DNA of 62,973 nt from an uncultured Bacteroidales bacterium (lineage in GTDB: Bacteria; Bacteroidota; Bacteroidia; Bacteroidales; Muribaculaceae). The notes beneath the pieces were generated by a model. The model worked only from the letters and a program-made list of their open reading frames with translations. It did no database searches and was not told the origin of the DNA. How positions within the stretch are numbered: the stretch's first letter is position 1; every line of letters starts with the position of its first letter. This document shows, piece after piece, positions 37,591-46,966 of the stretch. Location: NCBI GenBank assembly GCA_947175245.1, contig CAMWLW010000004.1, positions 1 through 62,973 on the forward strand, written 5' to 3'. The translations under genes were made by a program, and so were the position numbers.

Positions 37591-38790
37591 ATGAACACTC
37601 CCAAGAAAGTAGTTTTAGCATACAGCGGCGGCCTTGACACTTCATTCGCCGTCAAATATCTCACTCACGACTTAGGCTATGAGGTGCACACGGCCCTCGC
37701 TAACACAGGCGGTTTCACTAAGGCTGAATGTCAGGCCATAGGCGAACGCGCCTTACAGTTAGGTGCCGCAACACACGTCACCCTCGACATCGAACAGGAA
37801 TACTATAATAAATGTATCAGATACATGGTGTTCGGCGACATTCTACGTAACGGCACATATCCCATATCGGTTAGCAGCGAGCGCACGTTCCAGGCTATTG
37901 CCATCATAGAATATGCTAAGAAAATCGGTGCCGATGCTGTCGCACACGGCTCAACAGGTGCCGGCAACGATCAGGTCAGATTTGACCTCACGTTTGCTAT
38001 TCTTGCGCCCGAGATTGAAGTCATCACACCCACACGTGATATGACCCTCACTCGTGAGTACGAGATTGACTACCTCAAGAAACATGGCTATGAGGGCGAC
38101 TTCAAGCGTATGGAGTATTCCATTAACAAAGGTCTTTGGGGTACATCGATAGGTGGTAAGGAGACTTTGAAATCAGAACTCACTCTACCTGAGAGCGCAT
38201 ACCCCTCACAAGTTACCGAACATGGCGAAGAAACATTAAAGATAGGATTTGACAAGGGTGAGATAGTCAGTGTCAACGGCAAAATTTATCCAGATAAAGT
38301 CGAGGCTATCCGTGAGGTCGAAGCACTTGGCTCACGCTACGGCATTGGCCGCGACATGCACATCGGCGACACTATTATCGGTATAAAGGGCCGTGTCGGT
38401 TTCGAAGCAGCAGCTGCCATGCTCATTATCGGCGCACATAAGATGCTCGAAAAACATACCCTTACCAAGTGGCAACTCTACTGGAAAGACCAGGTCGCAA
38501 ACTGGTACGGCATGTTCCTGCACGAGGCTCAATACCTTGAGCCGGTCATGCGCGACATCGAGGCGATGCTCGATAGCTCACAACAGCTTGTCACCGGCGA
38601 GGTTGAACTCACACTTCGCCCATATTGCTTCCAGTGTGTCGGTGTATCATCGCCCTATGACTTGATGAAGACCGACTTTGGTGAGTATGGCGAGGTTAAC
38701 AAGGCATGGACAGCCGACGATGTCAAAGGTTTCACCAAAATCATGGGCAATCAGATGAAGATAGCCTATATGAAACGCAATAAGAAATGA
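37591..38790 (+). CDS. argG: Argininosuccinate synthase
   Basis: 399 residues from the ATG at 37591; the frame stays open further upstream inside the previous gene but that extension is not family-like. The ATP PP-loop is VLAYSGGLDTS near the N-terminus. SVSSERTFQAIAIIEYAK, AHGSTGAGNDQVRFDL, EYSINKGLWGTSIGGKET and IKGRVGFEAAAAMLI are typical. It joins citrulline and aspartate. The stop overlaps the argC start (ATGA). Confidence 0.97.
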   Translation: MNTPKKVVLAYSGGLDTSFAVKYLTHDLGYEVHTALANTGGFTKAECQAIGERALQLGAATHVTLDIEQEYYNKCIRYMVFGDILRNGTYPISVSSERTFQAIAIIEYAKKIGADAVAHGSTGAGNDQVRFDLTFAILAPEIEVITPTRDMTLTREYEIDYLKKHGYEGDFKRMEYSINKGLWGTSIGGKETLKSELTLPESAYPSQVTEHGEETLKIGFDKGEIVSVNGKIYPDKVEAIREVEALGSRYGIGRDMHIGDTIIGIKGRVGFEAAAAMLIIGAHKMLEKHTLTKWQLYWKDQVANWYGMFLHEAQYLEPVMRDIEAMLDSSQQLVTGEVELTLRPYCFQCVGVSSPYDLMKTDFGEYGEVNKAWTADDVKGFTKIMGNQMKIAYMKRNKK

Positions 38791-39755
38791 TAAACGTCGG
38801 CATTATAGGTGGCGCCGGTTACACAGCCGGTGAACTGATACGCATACTTGTCAACCATCCCGAGGCTAACCTTAAATGGATACACAGCAACAGTAATGCC
38901 GGTCAACCTGTCACAGCCGTACACTCAGGTCTGATAGGAGACACCGATCTCAGCTTTACCGACGCGTATGACTTTGACAACATTGATGTCATGTTCATGT
39001 GCTCCGGTCATGGTGCAAGCACCAAATTCATGAATGAAAATGCCGTACCCGAGTCACTGCGCATTGTCGACTTGTCACAGGATTTCCGCGACGAGACCAA
39101 CGGCTTTATATATGGACTGCCAGAAATCAACGCCAAGCTGACAAAGGGAGCCCAGCGCGTAGCCAATCCCGGCTGTTTTGCCACGGCGATACAATTGGCA
39201 ATCCTCCCGGCCGTCACTGCAGGGTGTATTGATGGCGAAATACATGTAACCGCGGTAACAGGTTCAACCGGTGCCGGTGTTAAGCCAACATCAAAGACAC
39301 ACTTCAGCTGGCGCACAGACAACCTGTCAACATACAAAGAATTTGAGCACCAGCACTTGCTTGAAATAGGGCGTACAGTAAGTAAACATACTCCGCTCGA
39401 TAAAACCGCACCTGCAATCAATTTCGTTCCTGTGCGCGGTGACTTTGCCCGTGGCATCTTTGCATCAGTGTATTTCGATACCGACTTCTCAGCCGAGCAA
39501 TTAACCGAATTATACAAATCTTTCTATTCCGACGCAAAATTTACACATGTTGTTGATTTTGACCTTGACCTAAAACAAGTAGTTAACACAAACAAGGCGT
39601 TGATAAGCATAACCAAACATGGTCGCAAGGCTCACGTTGTCAGCGTTATAGACAACCTACTTAAAGGTGCTTCAGGTCAAGCCGTTCAGAACATGAATCT
39701 TATGTTTGACTTGGACCAGACATGCGGACTTCGGCTCAAAGCCACAGGCTTTTAG
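38787..39755 (+). CDS. argC: N-acyl-gamma-glutamyl-phosphate reductase
   Basis: 322 residues. The NADP-binding GIIGGAGYTAGELIRIL is at the start; the catalytic cysteine is in VANPGCFATAIQLA and the His in the C-terminal half lies in the PVRGDFARGIFASVY region. VTGSTGAGVKPTSKTHF is also conserved. It reduces N-acylglutamyl phosphate to the semialdehyde. In Bacteroides the acyl group is thought to be succinyl. Overlaps argG by 4 bases. Confidence 0.96.
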   Translation: MINVGIIGGAGYTAGELIRILVNHPEANLKWIHSNSNAGQPVTAVHSGLIGDTDLSFTDAYDFDNIDVMFMCSGHGASTKFMNENAVPESLRIVDLSQDFRDETNGFIYGLPEINAKLTKGAQRVANPGCFATAIQLAILPAVTAGCIDGEIHVTAVTGSTGAGVKPTSKTHFSWRTDNLSTYKEFEHQHLLEIGRTVSKHTPLDKTAPAINFVPVRGDFARGIFASVYFDTDFSAEQLTELYKSFYSDAKFTHVVDFDLDLKQVVNTNKALISITKHGRKAHVVSVIDNLLKGASGQAVQNMNLMFDLDQTCGLRLKATGF

Positions 39756-39781
39756 AGTAATAACCATAATTAATTATTGAC

Positions 39782-40897
39782 ATGAAATGCTTTGATGTAT
39801 ATAGTTTATATGAGATAGAACCGGTTAGAGGTGAGGGCTCTCATGTGTTTGACGCCGATGGTAATAAATATCTCGATCTATACGGCGGACATGCCGTGAT
39901 ATCTATAGGCCACGCACATCCTCATTATGTTGAGGCTATATCCAATCAGGTAGCCAAACTTGGATTCTACTCAAACTCAGTGCTTAACTCGCTACAACAA
40001 AAGCTCGCACATAAATTAGGTAAGATATCGGGGTACGACGACTATAGCCTCTTCATGTGTAATTCAGGAGCCGAGGCTAACGAGAATGCTGTTAAATTGG
40101 CATCATTTGTCACCGGGCGCAACCGTGTACTTGCATTCTCCAAGTCCTTTCACGGACGTACATCGGGAGCGGTAGCGCTTACCGATAATCCACGTATCGT
40201 GTCGCCGTTCAATTCAACCGATAAAGTCACATTCGTGCCGCTGAATGATATTGACGCTGTTGAAAAAGAACTCAGTACCCGTGAATATGCCGCAGTTATA
40301 ATCGAAGGCATACAGGGTGTTGCCGGCATCTATATGCCCGATGATGAATTCCTTGTAAAATTGCGCGACCTAACATTCAAATACGGCACTAAGTTGATTT
40401 TGGACGAAGTGCAGTCGGGTTACGGTCGTACCGGCCTATTCTTCGCCCATCAATATTCAGGCATACGTCCCGACATAATCTCGATGGCCAAAGGCATGGG
40501 CAACGGATTTCCTGTAGGAGGTATTCTTATCTCTCCCGATATCAAGCCTGTCAAAGGTATGCTCGGTACAACGTTCGGCGGCAACCATCTTGCATGTGCG
40601 GCTGCACTTGCTGTGCTTGACGTCATTGAGAGTGAAAAACTCATTGAGAATGCTGCCGAAGTAGGTGAGTATGCCATCCAGCAGCTCAACACTATAGGCT
40701 CACCTGTCAAAGAGGTGCGCGGGCGCGGTCTGATGATTGGTATAGAAATTGACGGGGATGCGTCAGCAGTGCGCCGCAAGCTCCTGTTTGACAACCATAT
40801 CTTTACCGGTGGGGCAGGTGCCACAACAATTAGACTGTTACCTGCGCTCAATGTCACCAAACAGCATATTGACCAATTTATCGAAGCATTCAAATGA
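39782..40897 (+). CDS. argD: N-acylornithine aminotransferase
   Basis: 371 residues, class III PLP aminotransferase. Substrate and cofactor features: VFDADGNKYLDLYGGHAVISIGH, NSGAEANENAVKLA, SFHGRTSGA, LILDEVQSGYGRTG with the PLP-ring Asp, and the Schiff-base lysine in SMAKGMGNGFPVGG. TFGGNHLACAAALAVLD follows. It converts the acylated glutamate semialdehyde to N-acylornithine. Its stop overlaps the next start as ATGA. Confidence 0.95.
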   Translation: MKCFDVYSLYEIEPVRGEGSHVFDADGNKYLDLYGGHAVISIGHAHPHYVEAISNQVAKLGFYSNSVLNSLQQKLAHKLGKISGYDDYSLFMCNSGAEANENAVKLASFVTGRNRVLAFSKSFHGRTSGAVALTDNPRIVSPFNSTDKVTFVPLNDIDAVEKELSTREYAAVIIEGIQGVAGIYMPDDEFLVKLRDLTFKYGTKLILDEVQSGYGRTGLFFAHQYSGIRPDIISMAKGMGNGFPVGGILISPDIKPVKGMLGTTFGGNHLACAAALAVLDVIESEKLIENAAEVGEYAIQQLNTIGSPVKEVRGRGLMIGIEIDGDASAVRRKLLFDNHIFTGGAGATTIRLLPALNVTKQHIDQFIEAFK

Positions 40898-41850
40898 AAA
40901 AATTCACAACAGTAAACGATATAGGAAATCTAGACCAAGCTGTAAAAGAAGCTCTCGAGGTCAAAAACAACAGGTTCGGTTACAGCGACCTCGGCCGCAA
41001 CCGCACCCTGTTAATGGTATTCTTTAACTCAAGCCTGCGCACCCGACTATCTACACAAAAAGCAGCGCTAAATCTTGGCATGAACGTTATCGTCCTCGAT
41101 GTCAATCAGGGTGCATGGAAACTCGAGACCGAACGCGGTGTCATCATGGACGGCGATAAAGCCGAGCACATGCTCGAGGCTATACCTGTCATGGGATCAT
41201 ACTGCGATATTATCGGTGTTCGCTCATTCGCACGATTTGAAGACAAGCGTGCCGACTACGACGAGGAAATACTCGAGCAGTTTATTAAATATTCGGGTCG
41301 CCCCGTATTCTCGATGGAGGCAGCGACACGCCACCCGCTGCAAAGTTTTGCCGACCTCATTACAATCGAAGAACACAAGCTGACAAAGCGCCCCAAAGTA
41401 GTAATGACATGGGCACCACATCCACGGGCTCTCCCTCAGGCTGTTCCGAACTCGTTTGCCGAGTGGATAAATGCAGCCGACTACGACTTTGTCATCACCC
41501 ATCCCCACGGCTACGAACTCGACCCTATATTTACCCAAAATGCGCGTATAGAATATGACCAGGACAAAGCGCTTGAGGGTGCTGCCTTCGTCTACGCCAA
41601 AAACTGGGCTGCATATACCGACCCCAACTACGGAAAAATTCTCTCAACCGACCGTTCATGGACAATCGATTCCCGCAAGATGGCTCTGACAAATAACGCA
41701 TATTTCATGCACTGTCTGCCTGTGCGTCGCAACATGATAGTCACCGACGATGTCATTGAGTCAGACCGCAGCATTGTCATACCCGAAGCGGCAAACCGTG
41801 AGATTTCAGCCCAGGTAGTTCTCAAACGTATGCTTGAATCACTCAAATGA
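40894..41850 (+). CDS. argF': N-succinylornithine carbamoyltransferase
   Basis: 318 residues. The carbamoyl-phosphate loop reads FNSSLRTRLSTQKA in place of the STRTR of ordinary OTCases, and WKLETERGVIMDGD, IPVMGSYCDIIGVRSFAR, SMEAATRHPLQSFADL and FMHCLPVRRNMIVTDDV match my memory of the Bacteroides fragilis succinylornithine transcarbamylase closely. From memory that enzyme has Pro at residue 90, a specificity residue (Glu in the acetylornithine enzyme of Xanthomonas); here residue 90 is Ala, in GDKAEH. It makes N-succinylcitrulline. Overlaps both neighbours by 4 bases. Confidence 0.93.
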   Translation: MKKFTTVNDIGNLDQAVKEALEVKNNRFGYSDLGRNRTLLMVFFNSSLRTRLSTQKAALNLGMNVIVLDVNQGAWKLETERGVIMDGDKAEHMLEAIPVMGSYCDIIGVRSFARFEDKRADYDEEILEQFIKYSGRPVFSMEAATRHPLQSFADLITIEEHKLTKRPKVVMTWAPHPRALPQAVPNSFAEWINAADYDFVITHPHGYELDPIFTQNARIEYDQDKALEGAAFVYAKNWAAYTDPNYGKILSTDRSWTIDSRKMALTNNAYFMHCLPVRRNMIVTDDVIESDRSIVIPEAANREISAQVVLKRMLESLK

Positions 41851-42614
41851 TAACCGTAGTAAAAATCGGTGGCAATGTCATTGATAACCCCGAACAGCTC
41901 AAATCGTTTCTAAGAGACTTCGCCAAGATTGCCGGCCCGAAGATATTAGTACATGGTGGAGGCAAATTCGCTACACGCATGGCCGCTGAACTTGGAGTGG
42001 AAACACACATGATTGACGGCCGACGTGTCACCAGTCCCGAGATGCTTGACATTGCAGTGATGGTCTACGCCGGTATAATCAACAAACGCATCGTTGCCTC
42101 ACTTCAGGCAATTGGATGTGACGCCGTAGGACTATGTGGTGCCGACATGCACTGCATCATATCCGTAAAAAGGCCGGCCACACCAGTCGACTATGGCGAG
42201 GTAGGCGATGTTGACACTGTCAATAGCTCGTCACTAAAAATGCTGCTTGACAACAGTATCACCCCTGTTATTTGTGCTATCACGGCCGACTATGACGGCA
42301 ACCTGCTTAATACCAACGCCGATACAATCGCTACATGTGTCGCCAAAGCAATGAGTGAGGAGGCATTGACCCGACTTATTTTCTGCTTTGAAAAAGACGG
42401 TGTGCTTGCTGACGTCAACAATGCCGGTTCAGTTATCAGGACAATCACGCCCGACAGTGTCGACGAACTGATTGCGCGTGGAGTAATCAGCGACGGAATG
42501 ATACCCAAGGTGACTAATGCCATTAAGGCCATAACCACAAGTGACCTTGACTCGGTAATTATCAAGTCATCAACTCGTCTGCACGACGACTCAGGCACCT
42601 GTATATCCAAATGA
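41847..42614 (+). CDS. argB: N-acylglutamate kinase
   Basis: 255-residue amino-acid kinase. Conserved are VVKIGGNVIDNP at the start, ILVHGGGKFATRMA, DGRRVTSPEMLDIAVMVYAGIINKRIV and CGADMHCI. ALTRLIFCFEKDGVLADV and GVISDGMIPKVTNAIKAI mark the nucleotide and effector lobes. It phosphorylates N-acetyl- or N-succinylglutamate. The N-terminal helix found in arginine-inhibited hexameric NAGKs is missing, so feedback inhibition by that route is not expected. Overlaps both neighbours by 4 bases. Confidence 0.94.
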   Translation: MITVVKIGGNVIDNPEQLKSFLRDFAKIAGPKILVHGGGKFATRMAAELGVETHMIDGRRVTSPEMLDIAVMVYAGIINKRIVASLQAIGCDAVGLCGADMHCIISVKRPATPVDYGEVGDVDTVNSSSLKMLLDNSITPVICAITADYDGNLLNTNADTIATCVAKAMSEEALTRLIFCFEKDGVLADVNNAGSVIRTITPDSVDELIARGVISDGMIPKVTNAIKAITTSDLDSVIIKSSTRLHDDSGTCISK

Positions 42615-43657
42615 TGCCCCGATACATCACACTTCTCCAACAATTGATATCGACCGAGTCCTTTTCACGCAGCGAACAGGCCACGGCCGATATTCTTGTC
42701 GGGTATCTGCTCGAGAATGGTGTCATGCCGCAGCGTTATGCCAACAACGTCATTGTCCGAGGCCGGCAGTTTGATCCGGCCAAGCCAACATTGATGCTCA
42801 ACTCACATCATGACACTGTAAAACCGGCCGTAGGATATACACGCGATCCGTTCACGCCAACTATTGAGTCGGGTAGGGTGTATGGCCTGGGAAGCAACGA
42901 TGCCGGTGGCTCACTCGTGGCACTTACCGAGACATTTCTTAGGCTTGAAGATACCGAGCTTCCTGTTAACCTTCTTCTCGCTCTTAGTGCTGAAGAGGAG
43001 GTGTCAGGCATCAACGGCATGCGTCTGCTGGTCAATGAACTCGAACACATAGACATGGCTATAGTGGGAGAACCGACACAGCTTAAATGTGCTATTGGTG
43101 AGCGTGGGCTCGTCGTTCTTGATTGTATAGCTACAGGTAAAAGCGGTCATGCCGCCCATCATGAAGGCATCAATGCCCTATACAAAGCCATTGATGACAT
43201 AAACAAGCTGCGCACGCTGACATTTCCTGTTACATCAACCTTGATGGGCCCTGTTAATATCAACGTAACAGGTATTCAGGCCGGTACACAGCATAACGTC
43301 ATACCAGACCGCTGCACGTTCATGGTTGACATACGCACGACTGACGCTTATACCAATGAGCAGACCGTAGAGCTTATTCAGCAAGCCATATCATCCGAGG
43401 CAATTCCACGGTCTACACATATCAGGGCATGGGCTACCCCCGACAACCATCCGCTACTGAACGCGGTACGCGCAGCCGGTATCGAGACATTCCTGTCGCC
43501 TACAACCTCCGATCGCGCTCTCATGTCCTGGCCCGGTATCAAAATAGGCCCGGGCGACTCGGCACGATCACATTCAGCCGATGAATACATTTACCTTGAC
43601 GAGATCGAGCAAGGAATACAAACATACATAAATATTATAAAGAACATCAATATATGA
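42611..43657 (+). CDS. argE: M20-family N-acylcitrulline/ornithine deacylase
   Basis: 348 residues. The metal ligands are seen in LNSHHDTVKP (first His and Asp), the bridging Asp in GLGSNDAGGSL, and the catalytic Glu pair in LLALSAEEEVSG; the dimerisation lid begins near GKSGHAAHHEG. The final His lies in SHSADEYI. In the succinyl pathway it removes the acyl group, probably from N-succinylcitrulline, before argininosuccinate formation. Overlaps argB and argH by 4 bases each. Confidence 0.93.
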   Translation: MMPRYITLLQQLISTESFSRSEQATADILVGYLLENGVMPQRYANNVIVRGRQFDPAKPTLMLNSHHDTVKPAVGYTRDPFTPTIESGRVYGLGSNDAGGSLVALTETFLRLEDTELPVNLLLALSAEEEVSGINGMRLLVNELEHIDMAIVGEPTQLKCAIGERGLVVLDCIATGKSGHAAHHEGINALYKAIDDINKLRTLTFPVTSTLMGPVNINVTGIQAGTQHNVIPDRCTFMVDIRTTDAYTNEQTVELIQQAISSEAIPRSTHIRAWATPDNHPLLNAVRAAGIETFLSPTTSDRALMSWPGIKIGPGDSARSHSADEYIYLDEIEQGIQTYINIIKNINI

Positions 43658-44958
43658 GCAATAAACTTTGGGACAAAGGCTTCACGCCCGATGAAAAAAT
43701 CGAACTTTTTACCGTTGGTCAGGATCGTGAACTCGACATGAAACTTGCAGCACACGATGTCGAAGGCTCAATTGCCCATGTCACGATGCTCGAATCAATC
43801 GGACTCATAGGACACGATGAATTGCCCGTACTCATCAATGCACTGAAAGAAATTGCAGCCGAAATTAAACAAGGCGAATTTGAAATTGAGCCCGGTGTTG
43901 AAGATGTACATTCTCAGGTAGAACTGCTGCTGACACGCCGGCTTGGAGACCTAGGCAAGAAAATTCACTCAGGTCGCTCGCGTAATGACCAGGTGCTCGT
44001 CGATCTTAAACTGTATATGCGTCATGAGCTGTTAAAGATAGTTGACCACGTCAAGCTGTTGTTTGACCGCCTTCTTGAACTAAGCGACAAGTATCGAGAT
44101 ATCCTCATGCCCGGATATACTCACCTGCAAGTAGCTATGCCGTCATCGTTCGGACTGTGGTTTGGAGCCTATGCCGAGTCTCTGATTGATGACCTGCGTA
44201 TCATCAAAGCCGCTTTTGATATTGTCGATCAAAACCCTCTTGGCTCGGGTGCCGGTTATGGTTCATCATTTCCGCTTGACCGCGAAATGACAACAAGGCT
44301 CCTACATTTCGCCGACTTACACTATAATGTTGTGGCGGCACAAATGAGCCGCGGAAAAAGCGAGCGTGCAGTTGCAAGCGCGATGGCAGCAATCGCATCA
44401 ACTGTAGGGCGCTTCGCTATGGATATATGCCTGTACATGAGCCCCAACTACGGCTTCATTAAGTTCCCCGACGAGTACACAACCGGCTCAAGCATCATGC
44501 CCCACAAGAAAAATCCCGACGTATTTGAGATTATGCGCGGCAAGTGCAACCGCCTGCAGTCTATTCCTAATGAATTGACATTGATGATGGCTAATTTACC
44601 GATGGGCTACCACCGCGATAACCAACTCCTGAAAGACGTCATATTCCCAGCTTTTGAATCGATAATTCAGTGTCTTGACATGTGCGACATGATGTTGCAG
44701 CATATAGAGATTAATCCCGACATTATCAATGACCCTAAATATGACTACCTGTTCACGGTCGAAGAAGTTAATCGGCTCGTCCTAAGTGGTGTTCCATTCC
44801 GCGAAGCATACCGCAGGGTAGGGGCTATGGTGCAGGACGGCACTTTCCGCCCCGACAGAAACATACATCATACCCACACAGGTAGTATCGGCAATCCGGC
44901 CAACGATAAAATTCGGGAGAAAATGAGAAAAGTTCTCAATAGTATCATGCTATCATAA
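43654..44958 (+). CDS. argH: Argininosuccinate lyase
   Basis: 434 residues of the fumarase/aspartase superfamily. The signature GSSIMPHKKNPDVFE carries the catalytic serine loop; HSGRSRNDQVLVDLKLYM, GYTHLQVAMPSSFG and GSGAGYGSSFPLDR are also conserved. It cleaves argininosuccinate to arginine and fumarate. Last gene of the operon; no strong terminator follows, though CAAGCAA (44962-44968) can pair with TTGCTTG (45001-45007). Confidence 0.96.
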   Translation: MSNKLWDKGFTPDEKIELFTVGQDRELDMKLAAHDVEGSIAHVTMLESIGLIGHDELPVLINALKEIAAEIKQGEFEIEPGVEDVHSQVELLLTRRLGDLGKKIHSGRSRNDQVLVDLKLYMRHELLKIVDHVKLLFDRLLELSDKYRDILMPGYTHLQVAMPSSFGLWFGAYAESLIDDLRIIKAAFDIVDQNPLGSGAGYGSSFPLDREMTTRLLHFADLHYNVVAAQMSRGKSERAVASAMAAIASTVGRFAMDICLYMSPNYGFIKFPDEYTTGSSIMPHKKNPDVFEIMRGKCNRLQSIPNELTLMMANLPMGYHRDNQLLKDVIFPAFESIIQCLDMCDMMLQHIEINPDIINDPKYDYLFTVEEVNRLVLSGVPFREAYRRVGAMVQDGTFRPDRNIHHTHTGSIGNPANDKIREKMRKVLNSIMLS

Positions 44959-44969
44959 CAACAAGCAAA

Positions 44970-45040
44970 TTGACAGCAATATAAAGTTTTTACAAAAATA
45001 TTGCTTGCATTTTATTAAAAATTCACTAACTTTGACAGCA
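44970..45040 (+). repeat. Pair of 9-base direct repeats flanking the asnA promoter
   Basis: TTGACAGCA occurs at 44970-44978 and again at 45032-45040, where it overlaps the -7 box end and the asnA start codon. It could be an operator pair or chance. Confidence 0.4.
45005..45034 (+). promoter_or_regulatory. Promoter of asnA, TTG-N19-TAACTTTG
   Basis: TTG at 45005-45007 and TAACTTTG at 45027-45034. The box ends 5 bases before the ATG at 45040, so a leaderless mRNA is expected. Confidence 0.72.
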
Positions 45041-46074
45041 TGAAGCTGATAATACCAAATAACTACAGTAATAAACTGTTGCCCGAAACCACTGAAATAG
45101 CTATCAAACTGATCAAGGATCATTTTCAGGATAGCCTGTCTAAAAAACTTAAACTGAGACGTGTCACTGCTCCCTTGTTTGTGACCGCATCATCAGGTCT
45201 GAATGATAATCTGAACGGTGTTGAGCGGCCGGTATCATTCAAATCACCGGCTCTCGGCGATGGAGAGATTCAGATCGTACACTCACTCGCCAAGTGGAAA
45301 CGTCTCAAACTCGCCGACTACGATATCGCACCCGGCTACGGCCTGTACACCGACATGAATGCGATACGTGCTGACGAGGAACTTGACAATCTCCATTCAC
45401 TGTACGTCGACCAGTGGGACTGGGAACAGGTGATTTTGCCGGAACAGCGCACATTCGCATATCTTAAAGAGATTGTAACGAAGATTTACGACTCGATTAG
45501 AGAAACCGAGTTGATGATTACCGAGATGTTCCCCCACATGCAGGCATTTTTGCCTAAAAATATTACGTTCATACACTCTCAGGAGCTACTTGACGCCTAC
45601 CCGACACTCACGGCCAAGGAACGTGAGATTGAAGCGTGTAAAAAGTATGGCGCAGTATTCATTCAGGGAATTGGCAGCAAATTGTCTGACGGTAAGAAAC
45701 ACGACGGACGCGCTCCCGACTATGACGACTGGTCTACCCACGACGAGGATGGCCGCATAGGACTCAACGGCGATATAATGGTTTGGAATCCAGTGCTTGA
45801 AACGGCATTTGAAGTGTCCTCTATGGGCATCAGAGTTGACCCGGCAGCAATGGAACGCCAACTCCAAATCGAAAACTGTACCGACAGGGCATCTTTGCCG
45901 TTCCACAGCAAATTGATCGCGGGCAAGTTGCCTGCATCAATCGGTGGAGGCATAGGTCAAAGCCGTCTTTGTATGCTTCTGCTTCAGAAAGCCCATATCG
46001 GCGAGGTTCAGTCAAGTCTATGGCCCGAAGAACAAGTTAAGGCCTGCAAAGCCGTCGGCATAGAAATATTGTAA
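45040..46074 (+). CDS. asnA: Aspartate-ammonia ligase AsnA
   Basis: 344 residues, class II aminoacyl-tRNA-synthetase-like fold. LRRVTAPLFVTASSGLNDNLNGVERPVSF, QIVHSLAKWKRLKLADYDI, DMNAIRADEELDN, VDQWDWEQVI and GGGIGQSRLCMLLL are family hallmarks. It makes asparagine from aspartate and ammonia. No other start fits: the ATG at 45040 aligns with the family N-terminus, even though it almost touches the -7 box. Confidence 0.97.
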   Translation: MKLIIPNNYSNKLLPETTEIAIKLIKDHFQDSLSKKLKLRRVTAPLFVTASSGLNDNLNGVERPVSFKSPALGDGEIQIVHSLAKWKRLKLADYDIAPGYGLYTDMNAIRADEELDNLHSLYVDQWDWEQVILPEQRTFAYLKEIVTKIYDSIRETELMITEMFPHMQAFLPKNITFIHSQELLDAYPTLTAKEREIEACKKYGAVFIQGIGSKLSDGKKHDGRAPDYDDWSTHDEDGRIGLNGDIMVWNPVLETAFEVSSMGIRVDPAAMERQLQIENCTDRASLPFHSKLIAGKLPASIGGGIGQSRLCMLLLQKAHIGEVQSSLWPEEQVKACKAVGIEIL

Positions 46075-46095
46075 AATCGTAACCTATTAATATGG

Positions 46096-46135
46096 CAGCG
46101 ACCGCCTCCCGATAAGTGGAAAGCGGTCGCTGTTT
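46096..46135 (+). terminator. Hairpin terminator after asnA
   Basis: CAGCGACCGC (46096-46105) pairs with GCGGTCGCTG (46123-46132) over a 17-base loop, followed by only three T. It separates asnA from a convergent operon. Confidence 0.6.
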
Positions 46136-46160
46136 GCACATATAACAATTTTAATTTTAC

Positions 46161-46955
46161 TTAATCAATTGATTTATAAATTTGTTTTACACCTATCGTG
46201 GCATCACCAACAGGCTTGACGTCATAATTCTTAAAGCCATCGATAACGAAGTCAACAGTACCGCCTGTCAACTCGAGATTTTTTACTTCGACCGAGTCTC
46301 CGGCCACCACTCGAGTATCTCGGCACGCCCACACCGAAACACTATCTGCATCAAAGTCATTGAACTCAATGCGATTGAAGTTTAAACTGCTGAAGTTTTT
46401 CCATGAACAGTGTTCGATGTCTATATTCTGATTTCTATTAGTAGAGCACTCCACTGTCATATTGGCTCCATTAATATAAGCTATCTTCAAGTCACACGAC
46501 CTACAATTATCAGATATTTGAATTTTATTCACATTGATGTCGCGTGGAATGGCAATCTTTATACCTCCCGACTCAGATACATTCATAAGGTAAGGTGAAG
46601 TACTGTTGATAGTGATTGACAGCGCTGTCGAATCTATATCGAAATTATACGATTCAACCAACTCTTTTGGCACTATCATATAGGGGTTCTCAACCGAGTC
46701 ATCACATTCAAAAATTACCGGGAACGCGGCGTCTCCGTGCACTGCTCCTATGGCATCATCGCTATAGACATATCGCAAATCAAGATTTACCGACTCGAAT
46801 TCAGGCAAATCATACTTCACTGTTTCATTTGTTAGATATGCACCTCCTATAGGTGATTCTTCGACTCCCTCACATCTGACGAATACGAATACCGACGCAA
46901 TCAGAACCACACCGGCCATTATCATTGTTCCCATTATATATGTTGAACGTCTCAT
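46161..46955 (-). CDS. Membrane-anchored DUF2807-like beta-helix protein, unknown
   Basis: 264 residues. One N-terminal membrane anchor (about 6-27) is followed by an extracytoplasmic region rich in short beta strands with Asn, Asp, Ser and Val (IKIAIPRDINVNKIQISDN, CSWKNFSSLNFNRIEFNDF), in the style of the DUF2807/GIN-domain beta-helix proteins seen next to ABC and regulator genes. Last gene of the YtrA-type operon, 11 bases after the regulator. I cannot assign a function; adhesin or sensor roles are guesses. Confidence 0.6.
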   Translation of the reverse strand: MRRSTYIMGTMIMAGVVLIASVFVFVRCEGVEESPIGGAYLTNETVKYDLPEFESVNLDLRYVYSDDAIGAVHGDAAFPVIFECDDSVENPYMIVPKELVESYNFDIDSTALSITINSTSPYLMNVSESGGIKIAIPRDINVNKIQISDNCRSCDLKIAYINGANMTVECSTNRNQNIDIEHCSWKNFSSLNFNRIEFNDFDADSVSVWACRDTRVVAGDSVEVKNLELTGGTVDFVIDGFKNYDVKPVGDATIGVKQIYKSID

Positions 46956-46966
46956 TTTTTTATCAA

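Noticed and set aside
41847-42614. Arginine-inhibited N-acetylglutamate kinase
   Set aside because: The N-terminal helix that marks the arginine-sensitive hexameric form is absent.
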